Below, one piece after another: positions 1 to 9,265 of a stretch of 64,000 nt of DNA. The notes beneath the pieces are model-generated. The model was given only the letters and a program-made list of their open reading frames with translations, was not told the DNA's origin and did not search any database. Every line of letters begins with the position of its first letter. The stretch's first letter is position 1. A program made the translations under genes and the position numbers. This DNA comes from Sediminibacterium roseum (GTDB lineage Bacteria > Bacteroidota > Bacteroidia > Chitinophagales > Chitinophagaceae), in the NCBI RefSeq assembly GCF_009939005.1, contig NZ_JAACJS010000011.1, positions 214,096-278,095 of the forward strand, read 5' to 3'.

Positions 1-60
1 TATATGGACCAGGATTCGTTGTACCTGCAGCATGCAGGACAGGTAAAAGAAGCTTCTTAA
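1..60 (+). CDS. C-terminal end of an unidentified protein (partial)
   Basis: Frame 1 is open from the first base and ends at a TAA at 58-60, giving 19 residues that end in QVKEAS. The gene begins outside the window, so its product cannot be named. It would run convergently towards the cytochrome gene, with about 70 bases between the two stops, which is an ordinary arrangement. The call rests only on an open frame with a plausible stop and may be chance. Confidence 0.35.
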   Translation, partial: YMDQDSLYLQHAGQVKEAS

Positions 61-76
61 CTATTTTTCAATTTCC

Positions 77-118
77 GAACCGGGAGATGCAACCAACAGG
101 TTCTCCGTTTCCCGGTTC
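77..118. terminator. Inverted repeat between convergent genes
   Basis: GAACCGGGA at 77-85 is exactly complementary to TCCCGGTTC at 110-118, with a 24-base loop. It lies between the partial plus-strand gene and the minus-strand cytochrome gene. No clear U-run follows on either side, so it may be a weak or factor-assisted terminator, or only a stable 3' end. Confidence 0.3.
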
Positions 119-132
119 AGAGACCAGATCGC

Positions 133-1317
133 TCACTTCACACTTTCCAGGTACACGCCGATCCTGTGTGTACGCAAAAGGTACGGGATACGCTTTCTTT
201 CTTTGCCATTGTTAAAGTCGAGCGCCTTTGATGCCTGCAGCGGCATATGGCAATCGATGCAATTTTTTACGGCGGTTTGTTGCTGCACGGCGTGTTTGGA
301 CGACTGGTGGCAACTCATGCATTTTGCAACAAATATTTTGGGATCGTTCTCCGCAACATGCGTGTTGTGGCAGGTGCCGCAGGTCATCTGGCTCCCGGCA
401 AAACATTTGCTCTGCTGAAGCAATTGCATTTGTTTCCCATGCACATCAGGATTGGGCTTGCCCTCGCCAAAATGCGGAAAATAATAATTGGCCAGCGTAT
501 CCCCGGGTTGAAAAGCAAACAGGGTGCGTTGTACATCGAGGTCGTTTCCTGAATGACACGTACTGCAGAGATCAAGTTGCTGTTTTCGCGTGAGCGATTT
601 GATGGATGTAATAAACTTCGCTTCTTTTACCGATGGATTTTTTTGCTGGTATGCCACATGTTCGGCAGCCGCACCATGACACCGCTCGCAATCAATACCC
701 GGCACAATGGTCTGCTCTGCAAGTTTTTCTGAGAGTTGCAATGAGCCTGCCTGCACATCTGTTTTTTCAACAAACGATGCATGGCACTCAAAACATCGGC
801 TCAATATCACCCGGTCGTAAAAAGCCTGGTCGGTGGGATAACCCGGGCTGTTGGTCCAGCTCCTTATACCGGCAAAAAAAGTAAGCGGCAATTGAAGCAG
901 TTGTCCATCTTTCCAATAAGCATAGGTCTGCGCCTTCTCTCCCGATCCGATAGCGAAATCAATTTTTTCAGCATGCAACCTGTTCCCGTTCTTCAGGTGA
1001 ACCTGGTAAATATACTCGCGCGTCTTTTCGAGCGTCACCATTGATCCATCTGTGTAATAGGAAATATGGCCGGCGGTATTGAAGTTCTTTTCCAGGATAC
1101 TGTCAACAGGCTTGCCTGATGTTTTGAAATGATTGGTATGCGCATAAGAACCCGCTACATCCTTGTGGCAACCGATGCAGGATGCGGATCCTGCATACAA
1201 CGGCCCCCGTGGATCATTACCGGCTTTGCTGTTGATACACCGGTTGAAAATGATGCATATAAGAGCGAGCAACCCGACTACCAGGAATATTTTTCGGTTA
1301 CGGTACATGGTATTCAT
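133..1317 (-). CDS. Multiheme (seven-heme) c-type cytochrome
   Basis: This 394-residue protein has seven CXXCH heme-attachment motifs, starting at residues 47, 175, 210, 251, 313, 333 and 353. Residues 10-25 are hydrophobic and form a signal or membrane anchor, so the hemes should sit in the periplasm. A Cys at 27 could also be lipidated. The motif spacing resembles tetraheme/NapC-NrfA-like 'cytochrome c554 and c-prime' electron carriers. No NrfA-type catalytic motif (CXXCK) is visible, so I call it an electron-transfer protein rather than a nitrite reductase. A second ATG at residue 4 is an alternative start. It is transcribed divergently from the alpha-galactosidase. Confidence 0.85.
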   Translation of the reverse strand: MNTMYRNRKIFLVVGLLALICIIFNRCINSKAGNDPRGPLYAGSASCIGCHKDVAGSYAHTNHFKTSGKPVDSILEKNFNTAGHISYYTDGSMVTLEKTREYIYQVHLKNGNRLHAEKIDFAIGSGEKAQTYAYWKDGQLLQLPLTFFAGIRSWTNSPGYPTDQAFYDRVILSRCFECHASFVEKTDVQAGSLQLSEKLAEQTIVPGIDCERCHGAAAEHVAYQQKNPSVKEAKFITSIKSLTRKQQLDLCSTCHSGNDLDVQRTLFAFQPGDTLANYYFPHFGEGKPNPDVHGKQMQLLQQSKCFAGSQMTCGTCHNTHVAENDPKIFVAKCMSCHQSSKHAVQQQTAVKNCIDCHMPLQASKALDFNNGKERKRIPYLLRTHRIGVYLESVK

Positions 1318-1405
1318 CGATGCGGTTAAGATAGTAGTTTTCTTTGGAAATCCGGCCTGGGCGCCCCACGCAACAATTCATTATATTTATCCCAACCACC
1401 ACAAC

Positions 1406-2740
1406 ATGAAAAAGATCCTTGCGGCACTGCTCCTGTTTTCACTCACCGCCAACGCGCAAAAAACGGGTTTTAAAGAATGGTCCAAAACCCCGCCCATGGG
1501 CTGGAACAGTTGGGATTGTTTTGGCCCTACTGTAGTGGAACAGGAAGTGAAAGCCAATGCAGACTACATGGCAAAGCACCTGAAAAAATACGGGTGGGAA
1601 TATGTTGTGGTGGATATACGCTGGTATGTGGGAAACGACAAAGCGCATGGCTACAACGAAAAGGACCCGGACTATGTAATGGATAAATACGGAAGGTTCC
1701 AACCCGCCGTAAACCGTTTTCCTTCAGCCGCAGGTGGTAAGGGTTTCAGGCCGCTTGCAGATTACATTCACAAAAAAGGATTGAAGTTTGGCATCCACAT
1801 CATGCGCGGCATACCGGTACAGGCGGTGAACAAGGATCTCCCGGTGCTGGGCAGCAACGCAACGGCAAAAGACATTTACAGTACCGAACTGCAATGCAAA
1901 TGGCTGAAAGACATGTATACCGTTGTTGCGGGCAGGAACGGCGCGCAGGAATATTACAATTCGCTTTTCAAACTGTATGCTTCGTGGGGAATTGATTTTG
2001 TGAAAGTGGATGATCTCTCGCGGCCCTACCATGCCGGAGAAATAGAAATGATCAGGAAAGCGATCGATCTCTCGGGCAGAAGGATCGTATTGAGCACCTC
2101 TCCCGGCGAAACGCCGATCGCATCGGCGCCGCATGTGCAGCAACATGCGAACATGTGGAGAACGGTAGATGATTTCTGGGACAACTGGAAAATGCTCAGG
2201 GATCATTTCGCGGTTTTTGAAAAATGGAACGGCTACCGTGTTGCCGGCGGCTGGCCGGATGGCGACATGCTGCCATTGGGCAGGATCGGTATACGCGCAG
2301 AAAGAGGGAACCCGAGGATGACCGCGTTTACAAAAGAAGAACAATACACGTTGATGACGTTGTGGTGCATCTTCCGTTCTCCATTGATGTTTGGCGGGAA
2401 CCTGCCCGACAACGACGACTTTACGTTGTCGTTGCTGAACAACGAAGAAGTATTGAACGTTCTGAAACGCAGTTCTAACAACAGGCAATTGTTTGCCACA
2501 GACAGCACCGTTGCCTGGATCGCAGACGATCCGCAAAGCGGGGCAAAATACCTCGCGTTGTTCAATTCGTCTGATAAAGATGCAGTAACGGTGGGTGTTG
2601 ACTTGAAAGAGATTGGAATGAATGGAAAATGTTTGTTCCGGGATCTCTGGAACAAAAAGAACATCGGGCAATATGCCGGGTCGTTCTCTTCCGTTGTAAA
2701 CAAACACGGCGCGAAGCTCTACAGGATCACCGGAAATTGA
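1406..2740 (+). CDS. Secreted GH27-family alpha-galactosidase
   Basis: The ATG at 1406 is preferred over an upstream in-frame start at 1163 because it begins a clean signal peptide (residues 1-18, ending NAQ), giving 444 residues. The MGWNSWD motif at 31-37 is the family hallmark of GH27 alpha-galactosidases. The KVD motif places the likely nucleophile at Asp202, and the VDD segment places the likely acid/base at Asp255. GGWPDGDML at 281-289 matches the conserved loop after the acid/base. A C-terminal beta-sandwich follows from about residue 350. The expected role is removal of terminal alpha-galactosyl (or related) residues in the periplasm or outside the cell. GH27 also contains alpha-N-acetylgalactosaminidases and isomalto-dextranases, so the exact substrate is open. 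Confidence 0.87.
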   Translation: MKKILAALLLFSLTANAQKTGFKEWSKTPPMGWNSWDCFGPTVVEQEVKANADYMAKHLKKYGWEYVVVDIRWYVGNDKAHGYNEKDPDYVMDKYGRFQPAVNRFPSAAGGKGFRPLADYIHKKGLKFGIHIMRGIPVQAVNKDLPVLGSNATAKDIYSTELQCKWLKDMYTVVAGRNGAQEYYNSLFKLYASWGIDFVKVDDLSRPYHAGEIEMIRKAIDLSGRRIVLSTSPGETPIASAPHVQQHANMWRTVDDFWDNWKMLRDHFAVFEKWNGYRVAGGWPDGDMLPLGRIGIRAERGNPRMTAFTKEEQYTLMTLWCIFRSPLMFGGNLPDNDDFTLSLLNNEEVLNVLKRSSNNRQLFATDSTVAWIADDPQSGAKYLALFNSSDKDAVTVGVDLKEIGMNGKCLFRDLWNKKNIGQYAGSFSSVVNKHGAKLYRITGN

Positions 2741-2757
2741 CCTGCACCCTACGCACG

Positions 2758-3171
2758 TCAATCAAAGGGCAACAATTGCGGCGCTATGTATTCCTTCTTC
2801 GCCAGGGGCGAATTGAAGATGTCAATATCGTAATGGGCGGCCATCAATGCCTTGAAACCGGTAACCAGCCGCGGAAATTCAGCTATAAAACCAGTAAAAC
2901 TTTTTGAGCCCGATCTGCATACAAAATGATGCACTGCTTTCACCGCAGCGGTCGTAAGCGTTTTGTTGTATTTCTCCGCGGCGCCGAGTTGCGTTACGAA
3001 TGCAAGCAGCTGCGTATTCACGTTTTCAACCGCCTGGTCTACCCCGTATTTTATCACATGCAACCATGCCAGCCGCACATGGGCTTCGTGGTTAAAGATA
3101 GACGCGGGGAACGATCCGCCGGCAAATGCGCGCTCAAATGATTCGTCGTTGAACTCGTAATGGGATTCCAT
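2758..3171 (-). CDS. Conserved hypothetical protein, about 137 residues
   Basis: The protein is 137 residues long, soluble, alpha-helical in appearance and rich in aromatic residues. It has no signal peptide. Its conserved-looking core (FNHEAHVRLAWLHV near residue 25, followed by a long helix and HHFVCRSG) resembles uncharacterised proteins common in Bacteroidota. No catalytic signature is recognised. It converges on the alpha-galactosidase gene with 17 bases between the stops. Function is not assigned. Confidence 0.7.
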   Translation of the reverse strand: MESHYEFNDESFERAFAGGSFPASIFNHEAHVRLAWLHVIKYGVDQAVENVNTQLLAFVTQLGAAEKYNKTLTTAAVKAVHHFVCRSGSKSFTGFIAEFPRLVTGFKALMAAHYDIDIFNSPLAKKEYIAPQLLPFD

Positions 3172-3270
3172 GGGCCGAAGTTACTAAACGAAAGATCATC
3201 CTGCTGTTTATTCCTCATCATCAGGTCGTAAAAACCAAAGCGGCACGCTATTTTATATTCATAAGGAAAG

Positions 3271-3504
3271 ATGCAGATCATGAGTTATTACAAAGACAAA
3301 GAGAAAGCCGATCCCTCCAGCATCAACCGGGAAAAGGTGGGCAACCGGGATATCAACGACCCGCTGTTTGATACCGACCAGCGCGATAAAAGAATGGATG
3401 AAGGAAGCAGCCGCACAGAAGCAGACCCCTCTGTTCCGAAGGAATACGATGGAAGCAAGAATGCAGGCGGATCGAAGTCTGCCACCACCGATCCTGAGCA
3501 ATAA
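3271..3504 (+). CDS. Small, very hydrophilic hypothetical protein
   Basis: This 77-residue protein is almost without hydrophobic residues and very rich in Lys, Asp, Glu, Ser and Gly, so it is probably disordered. The second ATG (3280) is an equally good start. Codon use looks like that of its neighbours and no gene overlaps it in a convincing frame. It ends eight bases before the stop of the convergent DUF72 gene. Small disordered proteins of this kind are often stress-related in Bacteroidota, but nothing in the sequence proves that. Confidence 0.55.
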   Translation: MQIMSYYKDKEKADPSSINREKVGNRDINDPLFDTDQRDKRMDEGSSRTEADPSVPKEYDGSKNAGGSKSATTDPEQ

Positions 3505-3512
3505 AAGCTGTA

Positions 3513-4250
3513 TCAGGTAGTACCGGCCACCCTTCCTTGCAGGGCCAGGGCGTTGTGCACGGCTTCGCCGATGGTGTTGTTGAAATAGGCATATACATCC
3601 TGTTTCGCAGCAATGGCCTGCTTAATTTTTGTTGCATACGATCCGATCAATTCATCTGTATAGGTGCCGCGGTAATCGCCTTCCACCCCGTGGAAACGGA
3701 AAAAACGCGTATCAGCGGCAGGAATTTTTGCCGGCGTGGCCGATTTGGGCATATCGTGCTCAACCAATAGTGCATGGTGCAACGCAAGCAACTCATACAC
3801 CTCTCCCATGTACCAGGAATTGTCGCGGAACTCGACAGATAATTTCCAGCCGGTATTCATATCGCCAAGCAGCTCGAGCAACAGTTCCAGCTGGTTGAAT
3901 GCATCCGCTTTTGTGCCGCCCGGAAACTGGATCAGCAGGCATCCTTTTTTTTCACCGATGGCATCAAACACCTGCATGTATCTTTTTAGTACGGCCTCAT
4001 CAAACAGGAGTCCTTTGTTGTGGGTGATCTCTTTTCCCAGCTTGAGCGTAAAGCGGAAAGATGCGGGCGTTTCATCGCGCCAGCGCGCCAGCGTGCGTTC
4101 CAACGGAAGTTTGTAAAACGTCTGGTTCACCTCGAGCGAATTGAACAGGGAAGCATAGTAGGTTAACCGCGACGCTTCGCTGAATTCCGGTGGAAAAAAA
4201 GTCTTGTTCTTAACCGGCAGCACAATATTGGAAGTACCGCAATACAACAT
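3513..4250 (-). CDS. DUF72 (YecE-like) TIM-barrel protein
   Basis: The 245-residue protein opens with LYCGTSNI and continues with YYASLFNSLEVNQTFY, the typical N-terminal pattern of the DUF72/YecE family. Later SVEFRDNSWY and RFHGVEGDYRG also match the family. DUF72 proteins have a TIM-barrel fold and no settled biochemical role. It starts only three bases after the end of the SemiSWEET gene, so the two are probably cotranscribed. Confidence 0.85.
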   Translation of the reverse strand: MLYCGTSNIVLPVKNKTFFPPEFSEASRLTYYASLFNSLEVNQTFYKLPLERTLARWRDETPASFRFTLKLGKEITHNKGLLFDEAVLKRYMQVFDAIGEKKGCLLIQFPGGTKADAFNQLELLLELLGDMNTGWKLSVEFRDNSWYMGEVYELLALHHALLVEHDMPKSATPAKIPAADTRFFRFHGVEGDYRGTYTDELIGSYATKIKQAIAAKQDVYAYFNNTIGEAVHNALALQGRVAGTT

Positions 4251-4253
4251 GAT

Positions 4254-4532
4254 TTATCCTTTGCGTTTTTTGTATTTAAGGCTGAAAAACAGAATCAACA
4301 GATTCACCAAAAATGAAAAAGCATTGGTTGCTATGATGGGCCAGTCCTTTTTCAATATTCCATAATACACCCACAACCCTACACCGCAGAGCAGTATCAA
4401 CAACATACCGAGGGAAATATCGGAGGCTTTCTTTTTGCCGATGATCATGACAAGTTGCGGCAACATAGAGATGCCGGTACACACGCCTGCGGCAATACCA
4501 ATAACAAACGGGTCTGATAACATTTCATTCAT
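4254..4532 (-). CDS. SemiSWEET-type sugar transporter
   Basis: This 92-residue protein has three predicted membrane helices (about 10-28, 38-57 and 64-84). A Pro-Gln pair in SMLPQLVMI of the first helix is the PQ-loop signature of SemiSWEET/MtN3 proteins. Such half-transporters dimerise to move small sugars down their gradient across the inner membrane. The length is exactly that of the family. It is the upstream member of a probable two-gene unit with the DUF72 gene. Substrate is not readable from sequence. Confidence 0.83.
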   Translation of the reverse strand: MNEMLSDPFVIGIAAGVCTGISMLPQLVMIIGKKKASDISLGMLLILLCGVGLWVYYGILKKDWPIIATNAFSFLVNLLILFFSLKYKKRKG

Positions 4533-4550
4533 AGCTCACATTGATTTTAC

Positions 4551-4580
4551 AACGATGCCCCGCATATACAGGGCATCGTT
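4551..4580 (-). terminator. Terminator hairpin after the catalase gene
   Basis: AACGATGCCC (4551-4560) pairs perfectly with GGGCATCGTT (4571-4580) around a 10-base loop. It lies between the catalase stop and the SemiSWEET start. On the minus strand the stem is followed by TGTAAAATC, a weak U-tract; on the plus strand TGTATTTTAA follows. Its position fits termination of catalase transcription. Confidence 0.5.
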
Positions 4581-4586
4581 TGTATT

Positions 4587-6725
4587 TTAAGCCGGCACTT
4601 TTCTTGGCCGCTCCCTTTCCCAAAACCTGTGTTGTGCAATGGCGCCGATAAAATCTTTCGCGATCTTCTTCGGTTCGCCAACGATCACACCGTCATCACC
4701 TTCGATCTTGTTAATGAAATAAGTTGACTCCAGCACCTGGTCAGCATCCGCATCGGCAGCGATGGCTTTGCAGTGTTTGAATGCCTCGTTTAAAAAATGT
4801 ACCGCGTCTGCATCGTCTGCAAGTGTGGCCACGCTGTTTGTGCCGCCGGGCACATACAACGCATCGTAAAACACCGAAGACGAATTGGTAAAGGTTTTGA
4901 TCGGGTTGATCTCTGTTCCGTCTTCTGCCACTACGGGCCCGAGTCGCGGCGCAACGATCTCTACAACCGCTCCCGCTGCTTCCAGCGCTTTCTTCATTGC
5001 GGCAACAGAAGCTGCGTTTACGCCGTCGGCTACCAGGAATGCGATCTTTCTTGTAGCGATTGAGTCTTTGCGTGTGTTTGCCATGCTCAATGCCTCCGAC
5101 CTGTCGAGCGAACTTTTTTTCATCACCGGTTCGTACGACTTTGGCGATGCATCTGCGGGCACACTAAAATTGTATTGCGCCACTTTTTTAGGAACGGAAA
5201 CACCGATGCCATAGGCCACGGCTGCGGCCAGTCCTTTGTCAACCTTTGCGATGATGCCCAGCATCCGCTCGCGCACCGCCAGCGTTTCCACCTTGCTCAG
5301 CTCAAAGGTGAATGCTTTAACGATGTGTTCTTTTTCTTCATCTGACTGGCTGTTGAAAAACAAAGTGGCCTGGCTGAAATGATCCAGGAAACTTTCACTG
5401 CGTTCCCTTATCTTTTTTGAATCGATGCGTTCTGCGTAAGAGGTAAAACCACCTTCTTTCATTTTGGCCTGGAAGGGACAACCACCGCCAAGCGTATTGG
5501 GATGGTAACTCGTTCTTCCTGTATTGATCTGCTGCCGCATAGCTCCATCACGTTGGTTGTTGTGAACGGGCACTACCGGGCGGTTGATCGGTATTTCGTG
5601 GAAATTAGGGCCGCCCAGGCGGATCAGCTGCGTATCGGTGTAGGAGAACAAGCGACCCTGTAACAATGGATCGTTTGTAAAGTCGATACCGGGTACGATA
5701 TGTCCTACATGAAAAGCAACCTGTTCCGTTTCAGCAAAGAAATTATCCGGGTTCCTGTTCAATGTGAGTTTACCGATGCGTTGCACGGGAACGATCTCTT
5801 CGGGTATGATCTTGGTTGGATCGAGCAGGTCAAATTCAAAGCTGTGCTCGTCTTTTTCTGCAACGATCTGAACACCGAGTTCCCATTGTGGAAAATTGCC
5901 CGACTCTATTGCTTCCCAAAGGTCACGCCTGTGGTAATCCGGGTCCTTTCCTGAAATGTTCTGGGCTTCGTCCCATGCAACAGAATGCACGCCCAGCAAA
6001 GGTTTCCAGTGAAACTTCACAAAACTTGCCTCGTTCTTTTCATTGATAAAACGGAAGGTATGCACACCAAACCCTTCCATCATCCGGTAGCTTCTCGGGA
6101 TGGCGCGGTCGCTCATCAGCCACATGATCATGTGCGCCGATTCGGGCATGAGTGAAATAAAATCCCAGAATGTATCGTGCGCAGAAGCGGCCTGCGGCAT
6201 TTCGTTGTGGGGCTCAGGTTTTACGGCGTGTACCAGGTCGGGAAACTTCATGGCGTCCTGTATAAAAAAGACGGGCATGTTGTTGCCAACAAGATCGAAG
6301 TTGCCTTCTTCCGTATAAAATTTTACGGCAAATCCACGAACATCCCGCGCAAGATCGGTTGAACCGCGCGAGCCCGCAACGGTTGAAAACCTTACAAACA
6401 CGGGCGTTTTGATATTGGTGTTGTTGAGAAACCCTGCTTTGGTGAACTTGCCCATCGGCTCGTACAATTCAAAAAATCCATGTGCCGCCGAACCGCGCGC
6501 ATGCACGATGCGTTCGGGTATCCGCTCATGGTCAAAATGCGTGATCTTCTCGCGCAGGATAAAATCCTCGAGCAGCGTGCTGCCCCTTTCACCCGCTTTG
6601 AGGGAGTTGTTGTCGTCGTTTACTTTTACACCCTGGTTGGTGGTCATAAACTGATCGGCAGGTGATTCACGATCCGGTTGCAGCTCGGCAGATTTCGCAT
6701 CCACCGGAGTTTTCCTGGTTGGCAT
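4587..6725 (-). CDS. katE: Large-subunit catalase HPII (KatE type)
   Basis: At 712 residues this matches the large-subunit, clade 2 monofunctional catalases that break down hydrogen peroxide. The distal motif around the catalytic His is RIPERIVHARG (residues 67-77), and the proximal heme-ligand segment RLFSYTDTQ lies near residue 365. RNPDNFFAETEQVAFH is the conserved catalase core. A C-terminal flavodoxin/DJ-1-like domain starts near residue 565 (RKIAFLVADGVNA), as in E. coli HPII. There is no signal peptide, so it acts in the cytoplasm. It is transcribed alone, 45 bases downstream of the SDR gene on the same strand. Confidence 0.95.
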   Translation of the reverse strand: MPTRKTPVDAKSAELQPDRESPADQFMTTNQGVKVNDDNNSLKAGERGSTLLEDFILREKITHFDHERIPERIVHARGSAAHGFFELYEPMGKFTKAGFLNNTNIKTPVFVRFSTVAGSRGSTDLARDVRGFAVKFYTEEGNFDLVGNNMPVFFIQDAMKFPDLVHAVKPEPHNEMPQAASAHDTFWDFISLMPESAHMIMWLMSDRAIPRSYRMMEGFGVHTFRFINEKNEASFVKFHWKPLLGVHSVAWDEAQNISGKDPDYHRRDLWEAIESGNFPQWELGVQIVAEKDEHSFEFDLLDPTKIIPEEIVPVQRIGKLTLNRNPDNFFAETEQVAFHVGHIVPGIDFTNDPLLQGRLFSYTDTQLIRLGGPNFHEIPINRPVVPVHNNQRDGAMRQQINTGRTSYHPNTLGGGCPFQAKMKEGGFTSYAERIDSKKIRERSESFLDHFSQATLFFNSQSDEEKEHIVKAFTFELSKVETLAVRERMLGIIAKVDKGLAAAVAYGIGVSVPKKVAQYNFSVPADASPKSYEPVMKKSSLDRSEALSMANTRKDSIATRKIAFLVADGVNAASVAAMKKALEAAGAVVEIVAPRLGPVVAEDGTEINPIKTFTNSSSVFYDALYVPGGTNSVATLADDADAVHFLNEAFKHCKAIAADADADQVLESTYFINKIEGDDGVIVGEPKKIAKDFIGAIAQHRFWERERPRKVPA

Positions 6726-6770
6726 ATGGCTGTTTTTTTGTAGGTTGAGTTAATCGCGTGAGCGTTGTTG

Positions 6771-7577
6771 TTATTTTGCATCTTCATGTCCAACAGGTTC
6801 CTGCATTTTCTGCATCTGTTTGGCCTGTATACTGTCTGGCGTGATCGCACCCATTGCTACCATGAGCTTGTTTTTTAATCCCGACACCACCATATCATCG
6901 CCGTTCATCAAGGCTTTATAGCCATCTTTGGCTACATCTGCAGGGTCGGCCATTTTTTGTTCGTCCTGGGCCACCTTGCTTTCGGTCATGTCTGCCTTGT
7001 TGAAAAAATCCGTATCGGTTACGCCGGGCAGTAATGCTGTAACCACAACGCCTTTGTCTTTTACCTCTGCGCGGATGGCTTCTGTAAACGATTGTACAAA
7101 GGCCTTTGTTCCATGGTACACGGCCTGCCAGGGACCAGGCGCCTTGCTGGCGATCGAAGAAACGTTCAGGATCTTTCCATCCCCTCTCTGCACCATTTCT
7201 TTCAGGAAAAATTTGGTGAGCGATACAAGGCTTGAAATGTTTAACTGGATGATGTCGAGCTCGCGTGAAAGCTCATTGTTTACAAACTCCCCGTATACCC
7301 CCTGCCCGGCATCATTTACCAACACATCGATCTTTATACCGCGTGCCGAGATCAGCCCGTGTATCTGTGATGCGCTTTCGGGAATGAACAGGTCTTTCGC
7401 AAGTGTAATCACCTCTATCCCGGTTCCGCCAAGTTCTTCCGCAACCCTGTCAAGGTCGTCCTGCGTTCTTGCAACGATCACAAGGTTATAGCCGTCCCCT
7501 GCAAAAAGCTTTGCAAGCTCATACCCGATCCCGCTGGTTGCACCGGTAATGAGTGCATATTTTTTTGTGCTTTCCAT
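6771..7577 (-). CDS. Short-chain dehydrogenase/reductase
   Basis: The ATG at 7577 is chosen because the protein then starts just before the Rossmann strand; an upstream in-frame start at 7604 would add nine poorly typical residues. The 268-residue product has the cofactor motif TGATSGIG, an NDAG motif (a variant of NNAG), the catalytic Ser in NVSSIAS and the YHGTK active-site Tyr-Lys pair, all hallmarks of classical SDRs using NAD(P)H. The substrate cannot be read from sequence. It may share a transcript with katE downstream, which would fit a stress role, but the 45-base gap leaves that open. Confidence 0.88.
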   Translation of the reverse strand: MESTKKYALITGATSGIGYELAKLFAGDGYNLVIVARTQDDLDRVAEELGGTGIEVITLAKDLFIPESASQIHGLISARGIKIDVLVNDAGQGVYGEFVNNELSRELDIIQLNISSLVSLTKFFLKEMVQRGDGKILNVSSIASKAPGPWQAVYHGTKAFVQSFTEAIRAEVKDKGVVVTALLPGVTDTDFFNKADMTESKVAQDEQKMADPADVAKDGYKALMNGDDMVVSGLKNKLMVAMGAITPDSIQAKQMQKMQEPVGHEDAK

Positions 7578-7671
7578 ACAATGAATTTTTGATGTACCAA
7601 TCAAGGCACAAAATATCTGCCACCAATTTGTCGGGCGGCCTGCATGGATTATGTAGAAACCCTTGAACAGG

Positions 7672-9099
7672 TTAAGCCGCCACCTTCCTTACACGTCGCG
7701 GTCTTCTTGCTTGCTCCAGGTTTACGCGCCTGTGCTGCGACGGAATGTTCACGTTGTGAAAACCCGCTCTTGCCAGCTTCTCCGCAAAATCAAGCTGCAC
7801 AGGATATTCACCATGAACGAGGAAGATGTTTTTTACATGTGCCGGATCCTGGCACTGGAGAAAATGAAGAAGATCATCCTGGTCGCCATGCGCGCTCATG
7901 CCTTCGAGCTTGCCTACCTTTGCGCGTACAGCAATGTTCTGTTCGTGGATGCGCAGCCTGCGAACGCCGCGTAACAATTTACCGCCGATCGTTTTCGGCG
8001 TACAGAAACCCGCCATCAGGATCGTGTTCCGCTTATCGCCCGCGCATGCTTTTATGTGGTGAACCACACGACCGGCATCTGCGGTTCCGCTCGCGGCAAG
8101 CACAACACAAGGTTCGTTTGACGAAGTGATCTGCTGGCTCTGCGCAGGATCGTCGATGTATTTCAACCCGGCGAAATCAAAAGGGTTGTCATCGATCTCC
8201 AGGATCTTCTGCAGTCGTTCGTTAAAATAAGAAAGATGGCTGCAGGTAACCGATGTGGCTTTGTGCGCCAGCGGGCTGTCTACGTAATAGGGTACGGCTG
8301 GTAAACGTTTTTCCAGTTCCAGCTGGTTGAGTGCATACAAAAGCTCCTGCGTTCTTCCCACGCTGAATGCGGGGATGATGAGTTTGCCGCCGTTCCTGCT
8401 GCAGGTTTCGGTGATGGCCTCGTATAATTTATCAACTGCATTGCCGTGGATGTCGTGCAGGCAATTGCCGTATGTGCTTTCCATAATGATCACATCGGCC
8501 TGCGGACAAGGCGATGGGCCCTGCATCAATGCGCTGCGGTATCTTCCGATATCGCCGGTGAAAAGTATTTTTGTTTGTTTCCCGTTTTCATGAACGGCCA
8601 GGTTAACGGCGGCGCTGCCTACTACATGTCCCGCACCTGTAAGCATTACAGAAACATCTTTGGTGATCTCGCAATATTCATCAAGCGGAATATCGCGGAA
8701 CTGGTGCATGGTGGCCGCTACATCGTCTGCATTGTACAGCGGGTGGCAACCATCGTGGTGGCAGTTCTGTATAGAGGCGCTGTCGTAGAGCAAGATCTCG
8801 GTGAGCTCGCGTGTAGCCGCACTGCTGTATATGGCTCCTTTGAATCCCTCTTTAACGAGTTTGGGCAGTAACCCGGAGTGATCGATGTGCGCATGGGATA
8901 AGATCACACAGGAAATACTTGTGGGATCAAATCCGAAATGTTCATTCAGCCGCGTGGTCTGCAGCCCCATTCCCTGGAACATCCCGCAATCCAATAAGAT
9001 CTTATATCCATTCTGAAGTGTAAGCACATGCTTCGAACCTGTAACCGTGCGCGCTGCCCCATGAAATCCAAGATGCATAGTAATGTTTGGAATATCCAT
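7672..9099 (-). CDS. MBL-fold beta-CASP ribonuclease family protein
   Basis: The start at 9099 (475 residues) sits seven residues before MHLGFHGAARTVTGS, where homologues begin; an ATG at 9078 is also possible, and the longer frame to 9312 runs into the divergent gene. The protein carries the metallo-beta-lactamase metal motif SHAHIDHSGLLP, then GDIGRY, ESTYGN, the beta-CASP segment VGRTQELLY and the C-terminal GMSAHGDQDDLL. This is the architecture of CPSF73-like RNA-processing nucleases. It is cytosolic. An RNA endo/exonuclease role is known for the family; the specific target is unknown. Confidence 0.9.
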   Translation of the reverse strand: MDIPNITMHLGFHGAARTVTGSKHVLTLQNGYKILLDCGMFQGMGLQTTRLNEHFGFDPTSISCVILSHAHIDHSGLLPKLVKEGFKGAIYSSAATRELTEILLYDSASIQNCHHDGCHPLYNADDVAATMHQFRDIPLDEYCEITKDVSVMLTGAGHVVGSAAVNLAVHENGKQTKILFTGDIGRYRSALMQGPSPCPQADVIIMESTYGNCLHDIHGNAVDKLYEAITETCSRNGGKLIIPAFSVGRTQELLYALNQLELEKRLPAVPYYVDSPLAHKATSVTCSHLSYFNERLQKILEIDDNPFDFAGLKYIDDPAQSQQITSSNEPCVVLAASGTADAGRVVHHIKACAGDKRNTILMAGFCTPKTIGGKLLRGVRRLRIHEQNIAVRAKVGKLEGMSAHGDQDDLLHFLQCQDPAHVKNIFLVHGEYPVQLDFAEKLARAGFHNVNIPSQHRRVNLEQARRPRRVRKVAA

Positions 9100-9265
9100 A
9101 CAGAATCCATACCAGCGCGGGTGCACAGTCAGGAACAGGCCACAAGATTGCGTGGACAACGATTTCGGTTGACGTGCCATGGCAATCGCAGGTAAAATCC
9201 GTGGTGATTTCTTTCCACGTTTTCCATGCGGGCATGTTATTGGAGGTGATCTATAAAAAGATCCT

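Noticed and set aside
1724..2761. 345-codon open frame antisense to the alpha-galactosidase gene
   Set aside because: It overlaps a clear GH27 enzyme throughout and its composition (rich in Arg, His, Pro without domain pattern) is that of a shadow frame.
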